A DNA stretch of 64,000 nucleotides from an uncultured Sulfitobacter sp. (GCA_937928635.1 CALFWM010000040.1:1-64000); one strand, 5' to 3'; counted from the first letter of the stretch, positions 9,454 to 19,234 are shown. The notes: a model not told the origin generated them from the letters alone. Numbers and translations: made by a program.

Positions 9454-10290
9454 CTAAAATTTTCCCGATTCCCGCATCAGACCGACAAAATCAAACAAGT
9501 TCGGGTCCAGCAGGTGCGACGGGCGGGCATTCATCAGTGCGCGAAACATGACCTGTCGCCGTCCGGGCGCGTTTGCCTCCCAACCATCCAGAATCTGTTT
9601 AACCTGTTGACGTTGCAGGCCATCTTGCGACCCGCAAAGGTCACAAGGGATGATTGGATAGTCTAATGCGCGCGCAAATTTTTCGCAATCTGCCTCCGCC
9701 ACATGGGCAAGGGGGCGGTAGAGAAACAGATCGCCTTCCTCGTTCACGAGTTTTGGGGGCATCGTGGCAAGCCGACCGCCGTGAAACAGGTTCATGAAGA
9801 AGGTTTCAAGAATGTCATCGCGGTGATGACCCAGCACAACGGCGCTACAGCCCTCTTCGCGCGCGATCCGGTAGAGATGCCCCCGGCGTAACCGAGAACA
9901 CAAGGAACAAAACGTGCGCCCGGCAGGGATTTTGTCCATCACGATAGAGTATGTGTCCTGATATTCAATGCGATGGGGCACGCCGCGCTGTTCCAGAAAG
10001 GCAGGCAGAACAGTGGCGGGAAACCCGGGTTGGCCCTGATCCAGGTTGCACGCGAGGATGTCAACGGGCAACAACCCACGCCATTGCAGTTCATAAAGAA
10101 CGGCGAGCAACGTATAGCTGTCCTTGCCGCCGGACAGGCAAACCAGCCATTTGCCGCCCTCTTCAATCATACCGTATTGTTCAATCGCTTCGCGCGTCTG
10201 GCGCACCAGCCGTTTGCGGAGTTTTTTGAATTCGGTGGTTTGCGGTGCACCTGCGAAAAGGGCGTGGATGTCGTCGGGCTGATCAAGCAT
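9454..10290 (-). CDS. ttcA: tRNA 2-thiocytidine(32) synthetase TtcA
   Basis: 278 residues. It is a PP-loop ATPase ([10 protein letters not shown]) that thiolates cytidine 32 of certain tRNAs using an iron-sulfur cluster. The CxxC pair ([13 protein letters not shown]) and the later CDLCGSQ motif supply cluster cysteines. I chose ATG 10290 (MLDQPDD), which fits the family N-terminus. An upstream TTG at 10320 would add ten residues without a better ribosome site. It stands alone on the minus strand between the EAL gene and a divergent hydrolase gene. Confidence 0.88.
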   Translation of the reverse strand: MLDQPDDIHALFAGAPQTTEFKKLRKRLVRQTREAIEQYGMIEEGGKWLVCLSGGKDSYTLLAVLYELQWRGLLPVDILACNLDQGQPGFPATVLPAFLEQRGVPHRIEYQDTYSIVMDKIPAGRTFCSLCSRLRRGHLYRIAREEGCSAVVLGHHRDDILETFFMNLFHGGRLATMPPKLVNEEGDLFLYRPLAHVAEADCEKFARALDYPIIPCDLCGSQDGLQRQQVKQILDGWEANAPGRRQVMFRALMNARPSHLLDPNLFDFVGLMRESGKF

Positions 10291-10500
10291 GAGGGGCCTA
10301 GGGTGTTTTGGGTAAGGCAATTAGGGTGGCTTGGCGGGCCTTAGAGGGGACCGCAAGGACACTACGTTCACTACTATCACCCAAGTGTCGCAGATCAAGT
10401 TCTTATGGGGGCCTACCGCAAACCTATCGCCGTGGAATGGGATTTTGCCAAACGTAATTATCGCCGTATACTTCTAGTTGCATTTTAGAAGGACATTGAA

Positions 10501-11415
10501 ATGACACTGTTTTTTACCCGGCGCGCCTTTAGCACGCGCATCGACCGCTTTACTGTGAACCCCGCTCAACTCACGCGCTACGTGGAGATTGCCGCACCGC
10601 GTGTGAATGTGAAAGGCACGCATATCATTGATCAGGCCAGTTGGAAGACCAAGGTATTGGCGCAAGCCAGCGTGCCCGAACTGGTGATTTTTGTGCATGG
10701 GTTCAACACGGACCAGACGGAGATGTTGGCGCGTCAGCGCAAGATAGAAGCAGGGTTGCGGGCCAATGGGTATCGTGGTGCGGTGATCGGGTATGATTGG
10801 CCCAGCGACGGCAACAAACATGCCTATAATAAGGATCGGGAGGATGCAAAAACGGTCGCGAAATTCCTTGTGTTTGAGGGCATCGCGATGTTCCTGAATG
10901 AAACGCCACGCATGAAAATCCACGTTGTTGCCCATTCGATGGGAGCGCTTTTGACGTTGCGCGGCTTCTCCGGGATGGGGGATGCGCCGGGGGCGCGGAA
11001 ATGGGGCGTGGATCAGCTGATCACCGTTGCGGCGGATGCCGAGGCGGAATGGTTGCGCTCCGGTGCATGGGGCAGTCTGGTCGCGGCACTGCGTTCCAAG
11101 CGGTTCACCAACTACTACTCACCAGCGGACAGGGTGCTAAAGCTGTCGAAGTTCCTGAATGGGATGACACCGCGGTTGGGGCGTGCAGGCATGCCCGATC
11201 TGGTGGCCAACAAACATTTTGATGTGCGGTGTGCGGAGCAGTATTTTGACAAGGTTGATCCGGCGGATCAGAAAATGCGCTATTCGCACAATTGGTATTT
11301 TGACGATGCCGGATTTTACGAAGACCTCGCGCTGACGATTGCTGGTGAAGCGACAGATCAGATGCCTTCGCGCGAAATCCGTGCGGGGTTCAAAGATCCG
11401 CTGCTGATGACGTAA
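10501..11415 (+). CDS. Alpha/beta hydrolase of the DUF900 type
   Basis: 304 residues. An alpha/beta-hydrolase core carries the oxyanion region IFVHGFNTDQ and the nucleophile elbow VVAHSMGALL (Ser ~145). A C-terminal histidine (SHNWYFDD) is a candidate for the catalytic triad. DUF900 proteins are probable esterases or lipases, and the substrate is unknown. No signal peptide is evident. An AAGGAC site precedes the ATG. It converges on yidD with a 16-base gap. Confidence 0.75.
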   Translation: MTLFFTRRAFSTRIDRFTVNPAQLTRYVEIAAPRVNVKGTHIIDQASWKTKVLAQASVPELVIFVHGFNTDQTEMLARQRKIEAGLRANGYRGAVIGYDWPSDGNKHAYNKDREDAKTVAKFLVFEGIAMFLNETPRMKIHVVAHSMGALLTLRGFSGMGDAPGARKWGVDQLITVAADAEAEWLRSGAWGSLVAALRSKRFTNYYSPADRVLKLSKFLNGMTPRLGRAGMPDLVANKHFDVRCAEQYFDKVDPADQKMRYSHNWYFDDAGFYEDLALTIAGEATDQMPSREIRAGFKDPLLMT

Positions 11416-11431
11416 AGCGCCGGTGCAGTTG

Positions 11432-11653
11432 CTAGTCAGGTACGTTATCAATGCCGCGCCCCCCCCAGGGGTGGCAGCGCGCAATGCGACGTGCCGCCAG
11501 CCAGCTGCCTTTGAGAGCGCCATGCATCTGCAACGCCTCTAATGCATAGGCGCTGCAGCTTGGGTGATAGCGACAGTTAAAGCCAACCCATGGGCTGAAA
11601 ATCAGGCGGTAGGCCCGGACGGGGAGGGCGACAATATGGGCAAGCATGCTCAT
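11432..11653 (-). CDS. yidD: Membrane protein insertion efficiency factor YidD
   Basis: 73 residues with the family hallmark [19 protein letters not shown] and a second conserved stretch [12 protein letters not shown]. YidD is a small amphipathic membrane-associated protein that assists YidC. The start ATG overlaps the rnpA stop by four bases (ATGA). The usual order rpmH-rnpA-yidD is preserved, but yidC is not directly next to it: three genes (EAL, ttcA, hydrolase) lie between. Confidence 0.92.
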   Translation of the reverse strand: MSMLAHIVALPVRAYRLIFSPWVGFNCRYHPSCSAYALEALQMHGALKGSWLAARRIARCHPWGGRGIDNVPD

Positions 11654-12069
11654 CGGCGGGTGTTTTGCAGTTTGTGCACCGCGCTGCGCAGATCACTTTG
11701 CAACTGATCAAAGGGCAGGGTGGCGGTCGCCTGTTTGCGCCCGATCAACACGAAATCAGCCGCCGATGTGGCCACGCTGGGCAGCACAAGCCGCGCAATT
11801 TCACGCAGGCGGCGTTTGGCGCGGTTGCGCGCCACGGCATTTCCGACCTTTTTGGAACACGTGAATCCAACGCGCAAAGGATTGGCAACTTCTCCTTCAC
11901 TGTGGCGGCGCATCTGAAGGATAAAACCGGGCGTCGCCGTATGTGCCGCGCGCGCGGCGCGCAAAAAATCACTGCGTTTGCGCAGCGTTTCAAAACGCGA
12001 AGACACCGCCGGAGGCTGTGCCCCGGGGGTGGCAACGGTGCCAACCTGGGGTGCCTCCGGCGGTGTCAT
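11650..12069 (-). CDS. rnpA: Ribonuclease P protein component
   Basis: 139 residues. It is the protein subunit of RNase P, which matures the 5' ends of tRNAs. The RNR-type signature is clear ([22 protein letters not shown]). The first ~25 residues are a Pro/Ala-rich extension before the usual start of similarity ([11 protein letters not shown]). I chose ATG 12069 because GAGGG precedes it by about six bases. The frame stays open far upstream through rpmH, but that stretch is not expected to be translated. Confidence 0.92.
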   Translation of the reverse strand: MTPPEAPQVGTVATPGAQPPAVSSRFETLRKRSDFLRAARAAHTATPGFILQMRRHSEGEVANPLRVGFTCSKKVGNAVARNRAKRRLREIARLVLPSVATSAADFVLIGRKQATATLPFDQLQSDLRSAVHKLQNTRR

Positions 12070-12095
12070 AATCGTACCCTCACGCGCGGCGCGGT

Positions 12096-12230
12096 TTACG
12101 CGCTCAGGGATTTCCGGCCCTGGGCACGGCGCGCATTGATGATTTTGCGGCCCGCTTTGGTGGCCATGCGTGCACGAAAACCGTGGCGTCGCTTGCGCAC
12201 GAGGTTTGAGGGTTGAAAGGTGCGTTTCAT
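12096..12230 (-). CDS. rpmH: 50S ribosomal protein L34
   Basis: 44 residues, starting [18 protein letters not shown] and ending GRKSLSA, an exact fit to bacterial L34 in length and composition. It overlaps rnpA's upstream open frame but is separate from rnpA itself (26-base gap). A GGAG site lies in front of the ATG. It heads the rpmH-rnpA-yidD unit. Confidence 0.97.
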   Translation of the reverse strand: MKRTFQPSNLVRKRRHGFRARMATKAGRKIINARRAQGRKSLSA

Positions 12231-12536
12231 CCGCCGTCTCCACTTATACCTGCCGCGGCGCGGGATTCGCGACCATCAGCGTCAATTCAGATCCGGGCAA
12301 TACTGGCGTGCATGGAACAAGTCAAATGATTAGCGCCACAAATCTACGGCGTTTGCAACAAATCGGGGTGTCGCGCGGCGATATGTTTCAATAGCCTCAC
12401 GGATGGGGCGATTTTCTGACCAATTTCCACACTGTTCATCAATCGCGCGTGATATGGCTGTCATGGGCCATACGAACTGCGCATTTTACAGCTAAGCAAT
12501 GCAGACACGCAAACAAAGGCCCGAAAGTTGACCAAG
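12231..12536. other. Divergent intergenic region rpmH / TVP38 gene
   Basis: No gene visible. It must hold the rpmH promoter (minus) and the promoter for the membrane-protein gene (plus). A TTGACG and a TATAAG occur on the minus strand upstream of rpmH but are about 31 bases apart, too far for one sigma-70 promoter, so I assign no promoter. Confidence 0.4.
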
Positions 12537-13271
12537 ATGACACAGCCTGATGGTCAAAAGCCAACGATGTTACGCTACCTCCCCCTGATGGTGATTGCCC
12601 TTGTGGCAGCGATCGGAGCCTTTACCTTGCGCGATTACCTGAGCTTTGACGCCTTGCGCGACAACCGCGCGGCGTTGATTGCCTTGCGTGACAGCAATTA
12701 TCTGGCGAGCGCGCTTGGCTTTGTGGTGCTGTACATGATCATTGTGGCGTTTTCACTGCCCGGTGCGGCCATTGCGACGCTGACAGGCGGTTTTTTGTTC
12801 GGATTGTTCCCGGGTGTGCTGTATAATCTGATCGGGGCGACGGCTGGTGCGGTTGTGATCTTTCTGGCCGCGCAATGGGGGCTGGGCGAGCGGTTGAAAG
12901 AAAAGCTGGATGCCTCTGAGGGCATGGTCGCCAAGATCAAGAAGGGCATTGATGAAAATCAATGGTCGATGCTGTTCTTTATCCGACTGGTGCCGGCGGT
13001 GCCGTTCTTTGTTGCCAACCTGATCCCGGCGTTCCTGGGCGTGCCGCTTTATCGCTTTGTCATCTCGACCTTCTTTGGGATCATGCCGGGCGGGCTGGTG
13101 TTTACGTCTGTGGGGTCTGGTCTGGGGGATGTTTTTGCCAAGGGAGAAACACCAAATCTGGGCATTATCTTTGAGCCCTACATTTTGTTGCCGATCCTGG
13201 GGTTGTGTGCGTTGTCATTGTTGCCGATTGCCGTCAAAGGTTTGACAGGCAAAAAGGATCTCTCTGAATGA
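12537..13271 (+). CDS. TVP38/TMEM64 (VTT/DedA-like) membrane protein
   Basis: 244 residues with about five or six membrane helices. The VTT-domain core sits around residues 58-190, with the re-entrant-type motif SLPGAAIATLTGGFLFG and RLVPAVPFFVANLIPAF. Family members are implicated in lipid scrambling and membrane homeostasis. The start is uncertain: ATG 12537 is used, but a TTG nine bases upstream has AAAGG in front of it. It overlaps the following oxidoreductase gene by four bases. That pairing is common in proteobacteria, although the functional link is unclear. Confidence 0.8.
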   Translation: MTQPDGQKPTMLRYLPLMVIALVAAIGAFTLRDYLSFDALRDNRAALIALRDSNYLASALGFVVLYMIIVAFSLPGAAIATLTGGFLFGLFPGVLYNLIGATAGAVVIFLAAQWGLGERLKEKLDASEGMVAKIKKGIDENQWSMLFFIRLVPAVPFFVANLIPAFLGVPLYRFVISTFFGIMPGGLVFTSVGSGLGDVFAKGETPNLGIIFEPYILLPILGLCALSLLPIAVKGLTGKKDLSE

Positions 13272-14686
13272 CGCAGATAAAGACGGATGTGCTGGTCATT
13301 GGGGCGGGTTCAGGCGGATTGTCTGTTGCGGCCGGGGCGTCACAAATGGGGGCAGATGTTGTTCTGCTTGAAGGCCACAAGATGGGTGGCGATTGCCTGA
13401 ACTATGGCTGCGTGCCCTCCAAAGCGTTGATTGCATCGGGTAAAGCCGCCTATGCACAGCAAAACGCCCTGCAATACGGTGTGGCGGATGCCCCGGGTGA
13501 GGTGGATTATACGGCTGCAAAGGATCACGTTGCTGACGTGATTGCGCAAATCGCGCCTGTCGATAGTCAGGAACGTTTTGAAGGATTCGGGATCAAGGTG
13601 ATCCGCGAATTTGGCCGGTTTATTTCCGCCAATCAGGTGCAGGCCGGTGACACGGTCATCAAAGCGCGCCGGATTGTCATCGCGACAGGCTCCGCCCCCT
13701 TTGTGCCGCCCATTCCGGGGTTGGAAGACGTGCCCTATCACACCAATGAAACATTGTTTGAATTGCGCGAAAAACCTGCGCATTTGCTGATCATCGGAGG
13801 GGGTGCCATTGGCATGGAAATGGCGCAGGCACACATCCGCATGGGGTGTCAGGTCACGGTGATTGAAGGGGCCGCAGCGCTGGGGGGAGATGACCCGGAA
13901 CTTGCCGCTGTTGTTGTGCAATCACTGCGCGATGAGGGCGTGAACATCGAAGAGAACGCGATGGCAGCTGAGGTGCATGGCACGCAAGGCGCGATTGAGG
14001 TAAAGGCCAAAGACGGCCGCGTGTTCAAAGGATCGCATCTCTTGCTGGCGGTGGGGCGCAAGGCCAACACGGAAAAGCTGGATCTGGACAAGGCAGGTAT
14101 TGAGCCGAAAAAAACGGGTATCAAGGTGGATGCCGCCCTGCGGACCACCAATCGAAAAGTCTATGCGATTGGGGATGTGGCCGGGGGCATGCAATTTACC
14201 CATGTTGCGGGCTATCACGCAGGCGTGATCATCCGCTCCATGTTGTTTGGATTGCCGTCCAAAGCCAAAACCAGCCATATCCCCTGGGCGACCTACACGG
14301 ACCCTGAATTGGCTCATGTGGGTCTGAACGAGGCGCAGGCAAAAGAGGCACATGGCACCAAGGTGGAGGTTGTGCGGTTTCGCTATTCCCACAATGATCG
14401 GGCCATCGCGGAGCGCAAAACCAAGGGTTTCATCAAGGTGATGGTTGTCAAAGGGCGCCCGGTGGGTGCCTCAATTGTGGGCGATCAGGCGGGTGAGCTG
14501 ATCAGTCTTTGGGCGCTGGCGCTGGCCAACGGTATGAAGATGAGTCAAATTGCGGCCATGGTGGCACCTTACCCAACCATTGGCGAGATCAACAAGCGGG
14601 CCGCGGGCGTCTATTTTAGCCCGCGCTTGTTTGAAAGTGACATGGTCAAACGTGTGGTTGGCCTGGTTCAGCGGTTTTTGCCATGA
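13268..14686 (+). CDS. FAD-dependent pyridine nucleotide-disulfide oxidoreductase (mercuric reductase / dihydrolipoamide dehydrogenase-like)
   Basis: 472 residues. The order is an N-terminal FAD motif (VIGAGSGGLSVA), the redox-active disulfide GGDCLNYGCVPSK (C43, C48), an NAD(P) motif (IIGGGAIGMEMAQ) and a C-terminal dimerisation domain. It lacks the N-terminal heavy-metal domain and the C-terminal cysteine pair of true MerA. The lipoamide-type C-terminal HxxxxE is not evident; AAMVAPYPTIGE appears instead. It is therefore a member of the 'MerA-like/Lpd-like' group of unknown substrate. It is translationally coupled to the TVP38-family gene upstream. Confidence 0.8.
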   Translation: MTQIKTDVLVIGAGSGGLSVAAGASQMGADVVLLEGHKMGGDCLNYGCVPSKALIASGKAAYAQQNALQYGVADAPGEVDYTAAKDHVADVIAQIAPVDSQERFEGFGIKVIREFGRFISANQVQAGDTVIKARRIVIATGSAPFVPPIPGLEDVPYHTNETLFELREKPAHLLIIGGGAIGMEMAQAHIRMGCQVTVIEGAAALGGDDPELAAVVVQSLRDEGVNIEENAMAAEVHGTQGAIEVKAKDGRVFKGSHLLLAVGRKANTEKLDLDKAGIEPKKTGIKVDAALRTTNRKVYAIGDVAGGMQFTHVAGYHAGVIIRSMLFGLPSKAKTSHIPWATYTDPELAHVGLNEAQAKEAHGTKVEVVRFRYSHNDRAIAERKTKGFIKVMVVKGRPVGASIVGDQAGELISLWALALANGMKMSQIAAMVAPYPTIGEINKRAAGVYFSPRLFESDMVKRVVGLVQRFLP

Positions 14687-14747
14687 GCCGGGGTGACGCA
14701 CGTCTGCGACGACGCCCCACCCGCCATCCCATAAGGGAGCTCTTGCG

Positions 14748-16133
14748 GTGATCAATTCCCTTTCCGGCCGCTTGCTGATTTTGACGACCGTCTTTGTGAT
14801 GCTGGCCGAAGTGCTGATTTTTGTGCCCTCTATCGCGCGTTTCCGCGAGGATTATATGCTGACCCGGCTGGAACGTGCGCAGATCGCCTCGTTTGCCTTG
14901 CTGGCAGATGACATGCTGGACCCTGCGCTCGAAGCAGAATTGCTGGAAAACGCCGAAGTGTTCAACGTGGTTTTGCGCCGGGATGAAGTGAGCCAGCTCG
15001 TGTTATCTTCCGAACTGCCACAATCTGTCGCGGGCACCTACGATCTGCGTGATGCCACAGCCTTGGTGCTGATCCGGGATGCGGTGCTACGCCTGATGAA
15101 ACGTGAAAGTGAGGTCGTGCGTGTGCTCGGGGCACCTGTTCGCGAGGCTGGCCTGTTGATTGAAATTACAATGGACACCGCATCCCTGCGCAGCGCGATG
15201 GTGGATTACGGTGTGCGCATTTTGATCCTGTCTGCCGTGATTTCCGTGTTCACAGCCGTGTTGTTGTTTGTGGCGATGCGGATTCTCCTGGTGCGCCCGA
15301 TCAAAAATGTGGTGGGTCACATGCAGCGGTATGCCGCCGCGCCAGAGGACGCACGCCGGATCATCACGCCCAGTGCCGGGGTGACCGAATTGCGCGAGGC
15401 AGAAGAGGCGTTGCAAACCCTGCAAACCGATCTGACGCAAGCCCTGAAGCAGAAAGAACGGCTGGCGCAACTCGGCTCTGCGGTCAGCAAGATCAGTCAT
15501 GATTTGCGCAACATTCTGACCTCAGCGCAATTGTTCACAGATCGCATCGAGGGGTCAGAAGACCCTATCGTAAAGCGGATGGCTCCCAAATTGGTCGGTT
15601 CCATCACGCGCGCGGTACATTTGTGCGAAAGTACGCTTGCGTTTGGCAAAGCCGAAGAGCCCGGCCCCACGCTGACACAGGTTGATCTGGCAGAAATCGT
15701 GAATGACGTCATCGAGAGTGAACAGATTGCGGTTACAGGGTCAGACATCCGGTTTGCCGATGATATTCCGGTTGGCATGATGGTGCGCGCGGACCCTGAA
15801 CAGTTGTTCCGGGTCCTCGCCAATCTGGTGCGCAACGCCCGTCAGGCCCTGATGGCGACAGGCAATGGCGGAGACATCACCATAGCGGCGGAAGAGACGT
15901 TTACAACGTGGCACATCACAGTACGCGACACCGGACCGGGCCTGCCCGCAAAGGCGCAGGAGCATCTGTTTACCCCCTTTCAGGGTGGTGCGCGTAAGGG
16001 TGGATCAGGTCTGGGTCTTGCGATTGCCGAAGAATTGGTGCGGGGACACGGGGGCCAGTTGATGCTGGACCACACGGGCCCCGAGGGAACCTCATTTGGC
16101 CTGAGCCTCCCCAAGGGTGATGGGACGTTGTAA
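14748..16133 (+). CDS. Sensor histidine kinase
   Basis: 461 residues. Two membrane helices (~5-25 and ~158-180) flank a periplasmic sensor of about 130 residues. A HAMP-like linker is followed by the phosphoacceptor box SHDLRNILTS (His 251) and a HATPase domain with N box (NLVRNARQAL), G1 (DTGPGLP) and G2 (GSGLGLAIAEELV). The start is GTG 14748 with AAGGGAG eight bases upstream. No response regulator gene is adjacent, so it is an orphan kinase here and its signal is unknown. Confidence 0.88.
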   Translation: MINSLSGRLLILTTVFVMLAEVLIFVPSIARFREDYMLTRLERAQIASFALLADDMLDPALEAELLENAEVFNVVLRRDEVSQLVLSSELPQSVAGTYDLRDATALVLIRDAVLRLMKRESEVVRVLGAPVREAGLLIEITMDTASLRSAMVDYGVRILILSAVISVFTAVLLFVAMRILLVRPIKNVVGHMQRYAAAPEDARRIITPSAGVTELREAEEALQTLQTDLTQALKQKERLAQLGSAVSKISHDLRNILTSAQLFTDRIEGSEDPIVKRMAPKLVGSITRAVHLCESTLAFGKAEEPGPTLTQVDLAEIVNDVIESEQIAVTGSDIRFADDIPVGMMVRADPEQLFRVLANLVRNARQALMATGNGGDITIAAEETFTTWHITVRDTGPGLPAKAQEHLFTPFQGGARKGGSGLGLAIAEELVRGHGGQLMLDHTGPEGTSFGLSLPKGDGTL

Positions 16134-16607
16134 ATTGATCCTGGGGAACTGTGCCCGTGCCCCATTCCGAGCTTGTTAACCCCGCCGCAAGGGCCTTAAC
16201 CGCGGCGCAGCGGACCGATCGCTCAGCTGGGTGGCGTAGCTGAGGATTACGTCCCGCCTAAAACTTGAGGAGCCGATACCCTGCCGCGCTTCGCGCTCTC
16301 TGGACATCGCCGATACGTGATGTTTCAGGTTAAATGCGGGACGCAATAAGGGTCCGTTTCGGGGTTTGCCCAAGAAGCACCCCCGACCTCAAAACACCAA
16401 CACATTGCTGATCCGATTGGCGGCAAAATACACCTGTGAGCAGTGGGTTTCCCAAGCTGCACCTCGAACTTCCATAAACCTGATTGTTCCCAACTTCTGT
16501 CATATGTTTGGGAGCAGAAATTCATAAAAAACGGGTTGCAGAAGTATCCTGTATCGCTTACATCCGCCCATGATGGTCCTGCGCACAGACGAACGTCAGT
16601 GCCAAAT
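16134..16607. other. Gene-free stretch between histidine kinase gene and tRNA-Arg
   Basis: 474 bases with no convincing coding frame. It contains one full copy of the 94-bp palindromic repeat (16248-16341). The last ~150 bases must carry the tRNA promoter, but I could not place -35/-10 boxes with confidence. Confidence 0.5.
16248..16341 (+). repeat. 94-bp palindromic dispersed repeat, copy A (full length)
   Basis: It begins cgtcccgcctaaaacttga and ends with the imperfect inverse (ttcaggttaaatgcgggacg); about 15 of 19 terminal bases pair. The interior holds a second small hairpin (gcgcttcgcgc). The same unit occurs complete at 33635-33728 and truncated at 23122-23190 and 29532-29595. Confidence 0.85.
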
Positions 16608-16684
16608 GCTTTGGTAGCTCAGTTGGATAGAGTGTCTGGCTACGAACCAGAAGGTCGGGGGTTCGAATCCTCCCCAGAGCGCCA
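16608..16684 (+). tRNA. tRNA-Arg (anticodon ACG)
   Basis: 77 bases including an encoded CCA. The acceptor stem GCTTTGG/CCAGAGC pairs over 7 bp with one G-U. The D arm GCTC..., anticodon stem TCTGG/CCAGA with loop CTACGAA (anticodon ACG at 16642-16644) and T arm GGGGG-TTCGAAT-CCTCC are all present. A34 would be edited to inosine to read CGN codons. No duplicated 3' end suggesting integration was noticed nearby. Confidence 0.97.
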
Positions 16685-16830
16685 TCATCACTCTTTTCAA
16701 AATTTTTGGCATCTGGTGTTTTTTGTTCCGGCCAGTGCGTCACCTTTCCAGCCCTGATGCAAACGTGAAGTCCCCAAGGCGCGATATTGCTATAGTTTCG
16801 ATCAAACGCTGTCCCGGCGCAGGAGCCCGC

Positions 16831-18189
16831 ATGTTTCGCTATGTCTTTGTGAGTGTTGTGACGTTGGCCATATCGTGCAGCATACTTAGGGCGCAGGAGC
16901 GTGATCCTTTGCCCGATTATGTGATTGCAGAATTTGGGGCCCCGCCGTTAATCCCGGCTGATCCTTTGTCCAAACCCGTGCGAGATGCGGTGGAGGAGGT
17001 TGTGACCCTTTCGCTGAATCAAGCGGATTGGAGCACGTCGCACAGCGGGCCTTTTGATGTGATCGCACAATCCCGCGACCCGAGGCTGGTGTGGATTATT
17101 ACCGATTTGCAGCGGTTTGCCTGGCGGCCGGATTTCCACGCCGCGTTAACAGGTGTTGCTGCGACACTTCTGGATACCCCTTTTGACGACGGGCCGCCCC
17201 GCGCAAAAATTGTCAACAAGATGATAGCATGGGACATGCCCGCCTATCCGGGATACCTGGCCCACAAGCGCCGCATCTTTACCAATTACGTTCCCGGCTG
17301 GGAGAATATTTTTGTCGAAGGAGACATCCCCTGGCAGCTTGTGGATTGGGGCGGGGTGAACATTGATGCGCGCCGCTACAACACAACAGACGATATTTGC
17401 AATTGCATCCCGGCCATCGACAATCCCACTGTCAGCAGCGCCGCTGGGGCGACCTGGCTGGCGGATGATGACATCGTTTTTGGCATTGTGGTGAACGGCG
17501 CGGCACGTGCCTATCCGCGCCGGATCATGGAAGTGCGCGAGATGGTAAATGATACGCTGGGGGGGCGTGATCTTGGCATCCCCTATTGTACCCTGTGCGG
17601 TGCCGCGCAGGCCTATTTCACAGACCGTCTGCCCGCAGGTGTAAAACGGCCTATCCTGCGGACCACCGGCCTGCTGCTTCGGTCAAACAAAGTGATGTAT
17701 GATATTGAGACCCAATCCGTATTCGATACGTTCTTTGGAAAAGCGGTGACCGGCCCTCTGGCGCACATCGGGATAGAGTTGGAACAAACGACCGTTATCA
17801 CAACGGATTGGGGCACCTGGCGCAGAGCCTATCCGGATACGACAGTGTTGATCGAAGCCCTTGCCCTGGGGCGCGATTTTAACCTGCGCGAAACACGTGA
17901 TGCCAACGGCCCGATTTTCCCGGTTGGCGATGTAGACCCGCGCCTGCCGGTGCAGGAAGACGTCATCGGGGTCATCTCGGCCAACGGAACCCCCATTGCC
18001 TTTCCCCGCGCAAGGGCCGTTGCCGCATTGACCGCGGGCCAAGAGGTTTTGTTTCGAGATGTGCGTTTGGCATTTTCAGCTGCGGGGCTGCGCGCGATTG
18101 GGCCGGATGGCGGGGAAATCACAAGCCATCAGGCGTTCTGGTTCGCGTGGTCGCAGTTTCATGCAAAAACCATGCTGTGGGGCGGGTAG
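16831..18189 (+). CDS. DUF3179 domain-containing protein, exported
   Basis: 452 residues. An N-terminal signal peptide (residues ~1-21, hydrophobic, ending near LRAQ) indicates export. The DUF3179 region includes GVVVNGAARAYP-like residues (VVNGAARAYPRRIM) and a conserved cysteine motif IPYCTLCGAAQAYF. DUF3179 proteins are periplasmic or surface proteins of unknown function, and the CxxC could bind a metal or be redox-active. I chose ATG 16831, preceded by AGGAG at five bases, over the longer open frame. It is a single gene following the tRNA. Confidence 0.75.
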   Translation: MFRYVFVSVVTLAISCSILRAQERDPLPDYVIAEFGAPPLIPADPLSKPVRDAVEEVVTLSLNQADWSTSHSGPFDVIAQSRDPRLVWIITDLQRFAWRPDFHAALTGVAATLLDTPFDDGPPRAKIVNKMIAWDMPAYPGYLAHKRRIFTNYVPGWENIFVEGDIPWQLVDWGGVNIDARRYNTTDDICNCIPAIDNPTVSSAAGATWLADDDIVFGIVVNGAARAYPRRIMEVREMVNDTLGGRDLGIPYCTLCGAAQAYFTDRLPAGVKRPILRTTGLLLRSNKVMYDIETQSVFDTFFGKAVTGPLAHIGIELEQTTVITTDWGTWRRAYPDTTVLIEALALGRDFNLRETRDANGPIFPVGDVDPRLPVQEDVIGVISANGTPIAFPRARAVAALTAGQEVLFRDVRLAFSAAGLRAIGPDGGEITSHQAFWFAWSQFHAKTMLWGG

Positions 18190-18331
18190 TCAGACAGTCG
18201 TTGCTGTCAGTGCGTTGCGATGGATGGCGTTTGGCACGCAGAGTTATGAATTGCTCTGCTGGTTGTGATTTATCGCGTCCCGCCGAACCGGTCAGGGCGG
18301 GCATTTGTCGGCGTTGGAGAATTTTAGAGCA

Positions 18332-18423
18332 GAAATGCAAAAACCTGAATCACCTCACCCTGCCTGAAATCAAAGATTTCAACTGGTTAGGAAATGCAGT
18401 GTGTTTCAGGTTATTTGCATTTC
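18332..18423 (+). repeat. Second dispersed palindromic repeat, copy E
   Basis: 92 bases downstream of the DUF3179 gene. The ends are inverted (gaaatgcaaaaacctgaa at 18332 and ttcaggttatttgcatttc ending 18423). The interior carries ctgaaatcaaagatttcaac, itself a small hairpin. The interior and right part recur at 29818-29886. On transcription it would fold into one long stem-loop and could serve as a 3'-end structure for the DUF3179 mRNA. Confidence 0.65.
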
Positions 18424-18466
18424 GCTATAGATGATCCTCACCGGGGGGAGCACCTGTCCCGTAGGT

Positions 18467-19234
18467 CTATGGCAGCACCGCCCCCAGATCTGCCGAAATT
18501 CTTTGCGTGGCCTCGATCAGCAGGTCTGACAATGCCTGTACCTGCGCCACGTCGTGGGTCTGGGTCGTTGACCACAATGACAGGCATGCGACATGCTTGT
18601 TTTCCGTGTTCCAGATCGGTGCCGCGATTCCGGTAACCTTCGGTGCTTCTTCCCGGTCTGCCTGGGCATAGCCCGCCTCACGAATAGCCGGGCATTGCTC
18701 TCTTACGTCCTGGGCCGATTTCAGAGTGTTGGGCGTAAATGTCTCAAACTCCATATGTTCCAGCGCCACATCCAGACGGGAGGGCGACATATGGGCCAGA
18801 AACACCTTGCCTGCCGCCGTTGCGTGCAGGGGCGCGCGGTCCCCCGCGTGGGAGGCGAAACGCGCGTTGAAAAAATCGACCGTCCGCAGGTAAAGCAGGC
18901 TGTTCCCATCAAGAATCGAAAGCGCGGTGTTCATCTGGGTTTTGTCGCACAGGTCGGCCATATATGGGCCGGCTGCTTGTTGAATGTCGGCGCGGTTCCA
19001 GACGGCGCGCGCCCATTTCTGCAAACGCGGACCACTTCGATAGATGCGGGTGCGTTTGTCGTAGTCGATCATGTGCTCACCCTGCAAGACCGCAAGAATA
19101 CGGTGGCAGGAACTTTTGACCAATCCGGTTCCTGCCACGATCTCCGAAAAGCTGAGCGGGCGGTGCGCGGCTGTGATCACGTCGATGACCTGGCTGGACT
19201 TGGCAATGATGGAGCTTCCCGGGGCTCTGCTCAC
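18467..19234 (-). CDS. IclR-family transcriptional regulator
   Basis: 255 residues. The N-terminal winged helix-turn-helix (LSFSEIVAGTGLVKSSCHRIL, ~27-47) binds DNA, and the C-terminal IclR effector domain (~75-250) contains the typical LHATAAGKVFLAHM segment. The start is GTG 19234 behind a near-perfect AAGGAGGTG. It is divergent from the sterol-desaturase-type gene, which it may control, possibly together with its own promoter, in the 215-base space between them. The effector is unknown. Confidence 0.88.
   Translation of the reverse strand: MSRAPGSSIIAKSSQVIDVITAAHRPLSFSEIVAGTGLVKSSCHRILAVLQGEHMIDYDKRTRIYRSGPRLQKWARAVWNRADIQQAAGPYMADLCDKTQMNTALSILDGNSLLYLRTVDFFNARFASHAGDRAPLHATAAGKVFLAHMSPSRLDVALEHMEFETFTPNTLKSAQDVREQCPAIREAGYAQADREEAPKVTGIAAPIWNTENKHVACLSLWSTTQTHDVAQVQALSDLLIEATQRISADLGAVLP

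Noticed and set aside
12070..12243. Longer rnpA start through rpmH (197-residue frame)
   Set aside because: It would overlap all of rpmH, and ATG 12069 has a good ribosome site.
13268..14686. True mercuric reductase or E3 of a 2-oxoacid dehydrogenase
   Set aside because: No heavy-metal domain or C-terminal cysteine pair, and no mer or E1/E2 genes adjacent.
16608..16684. tRNA-Arg as attachment site of an integrated island
   Set aside because: No integrase gene and no duplicated tRNA 3' end noticed downstream; the repeats near it are a different sequence.
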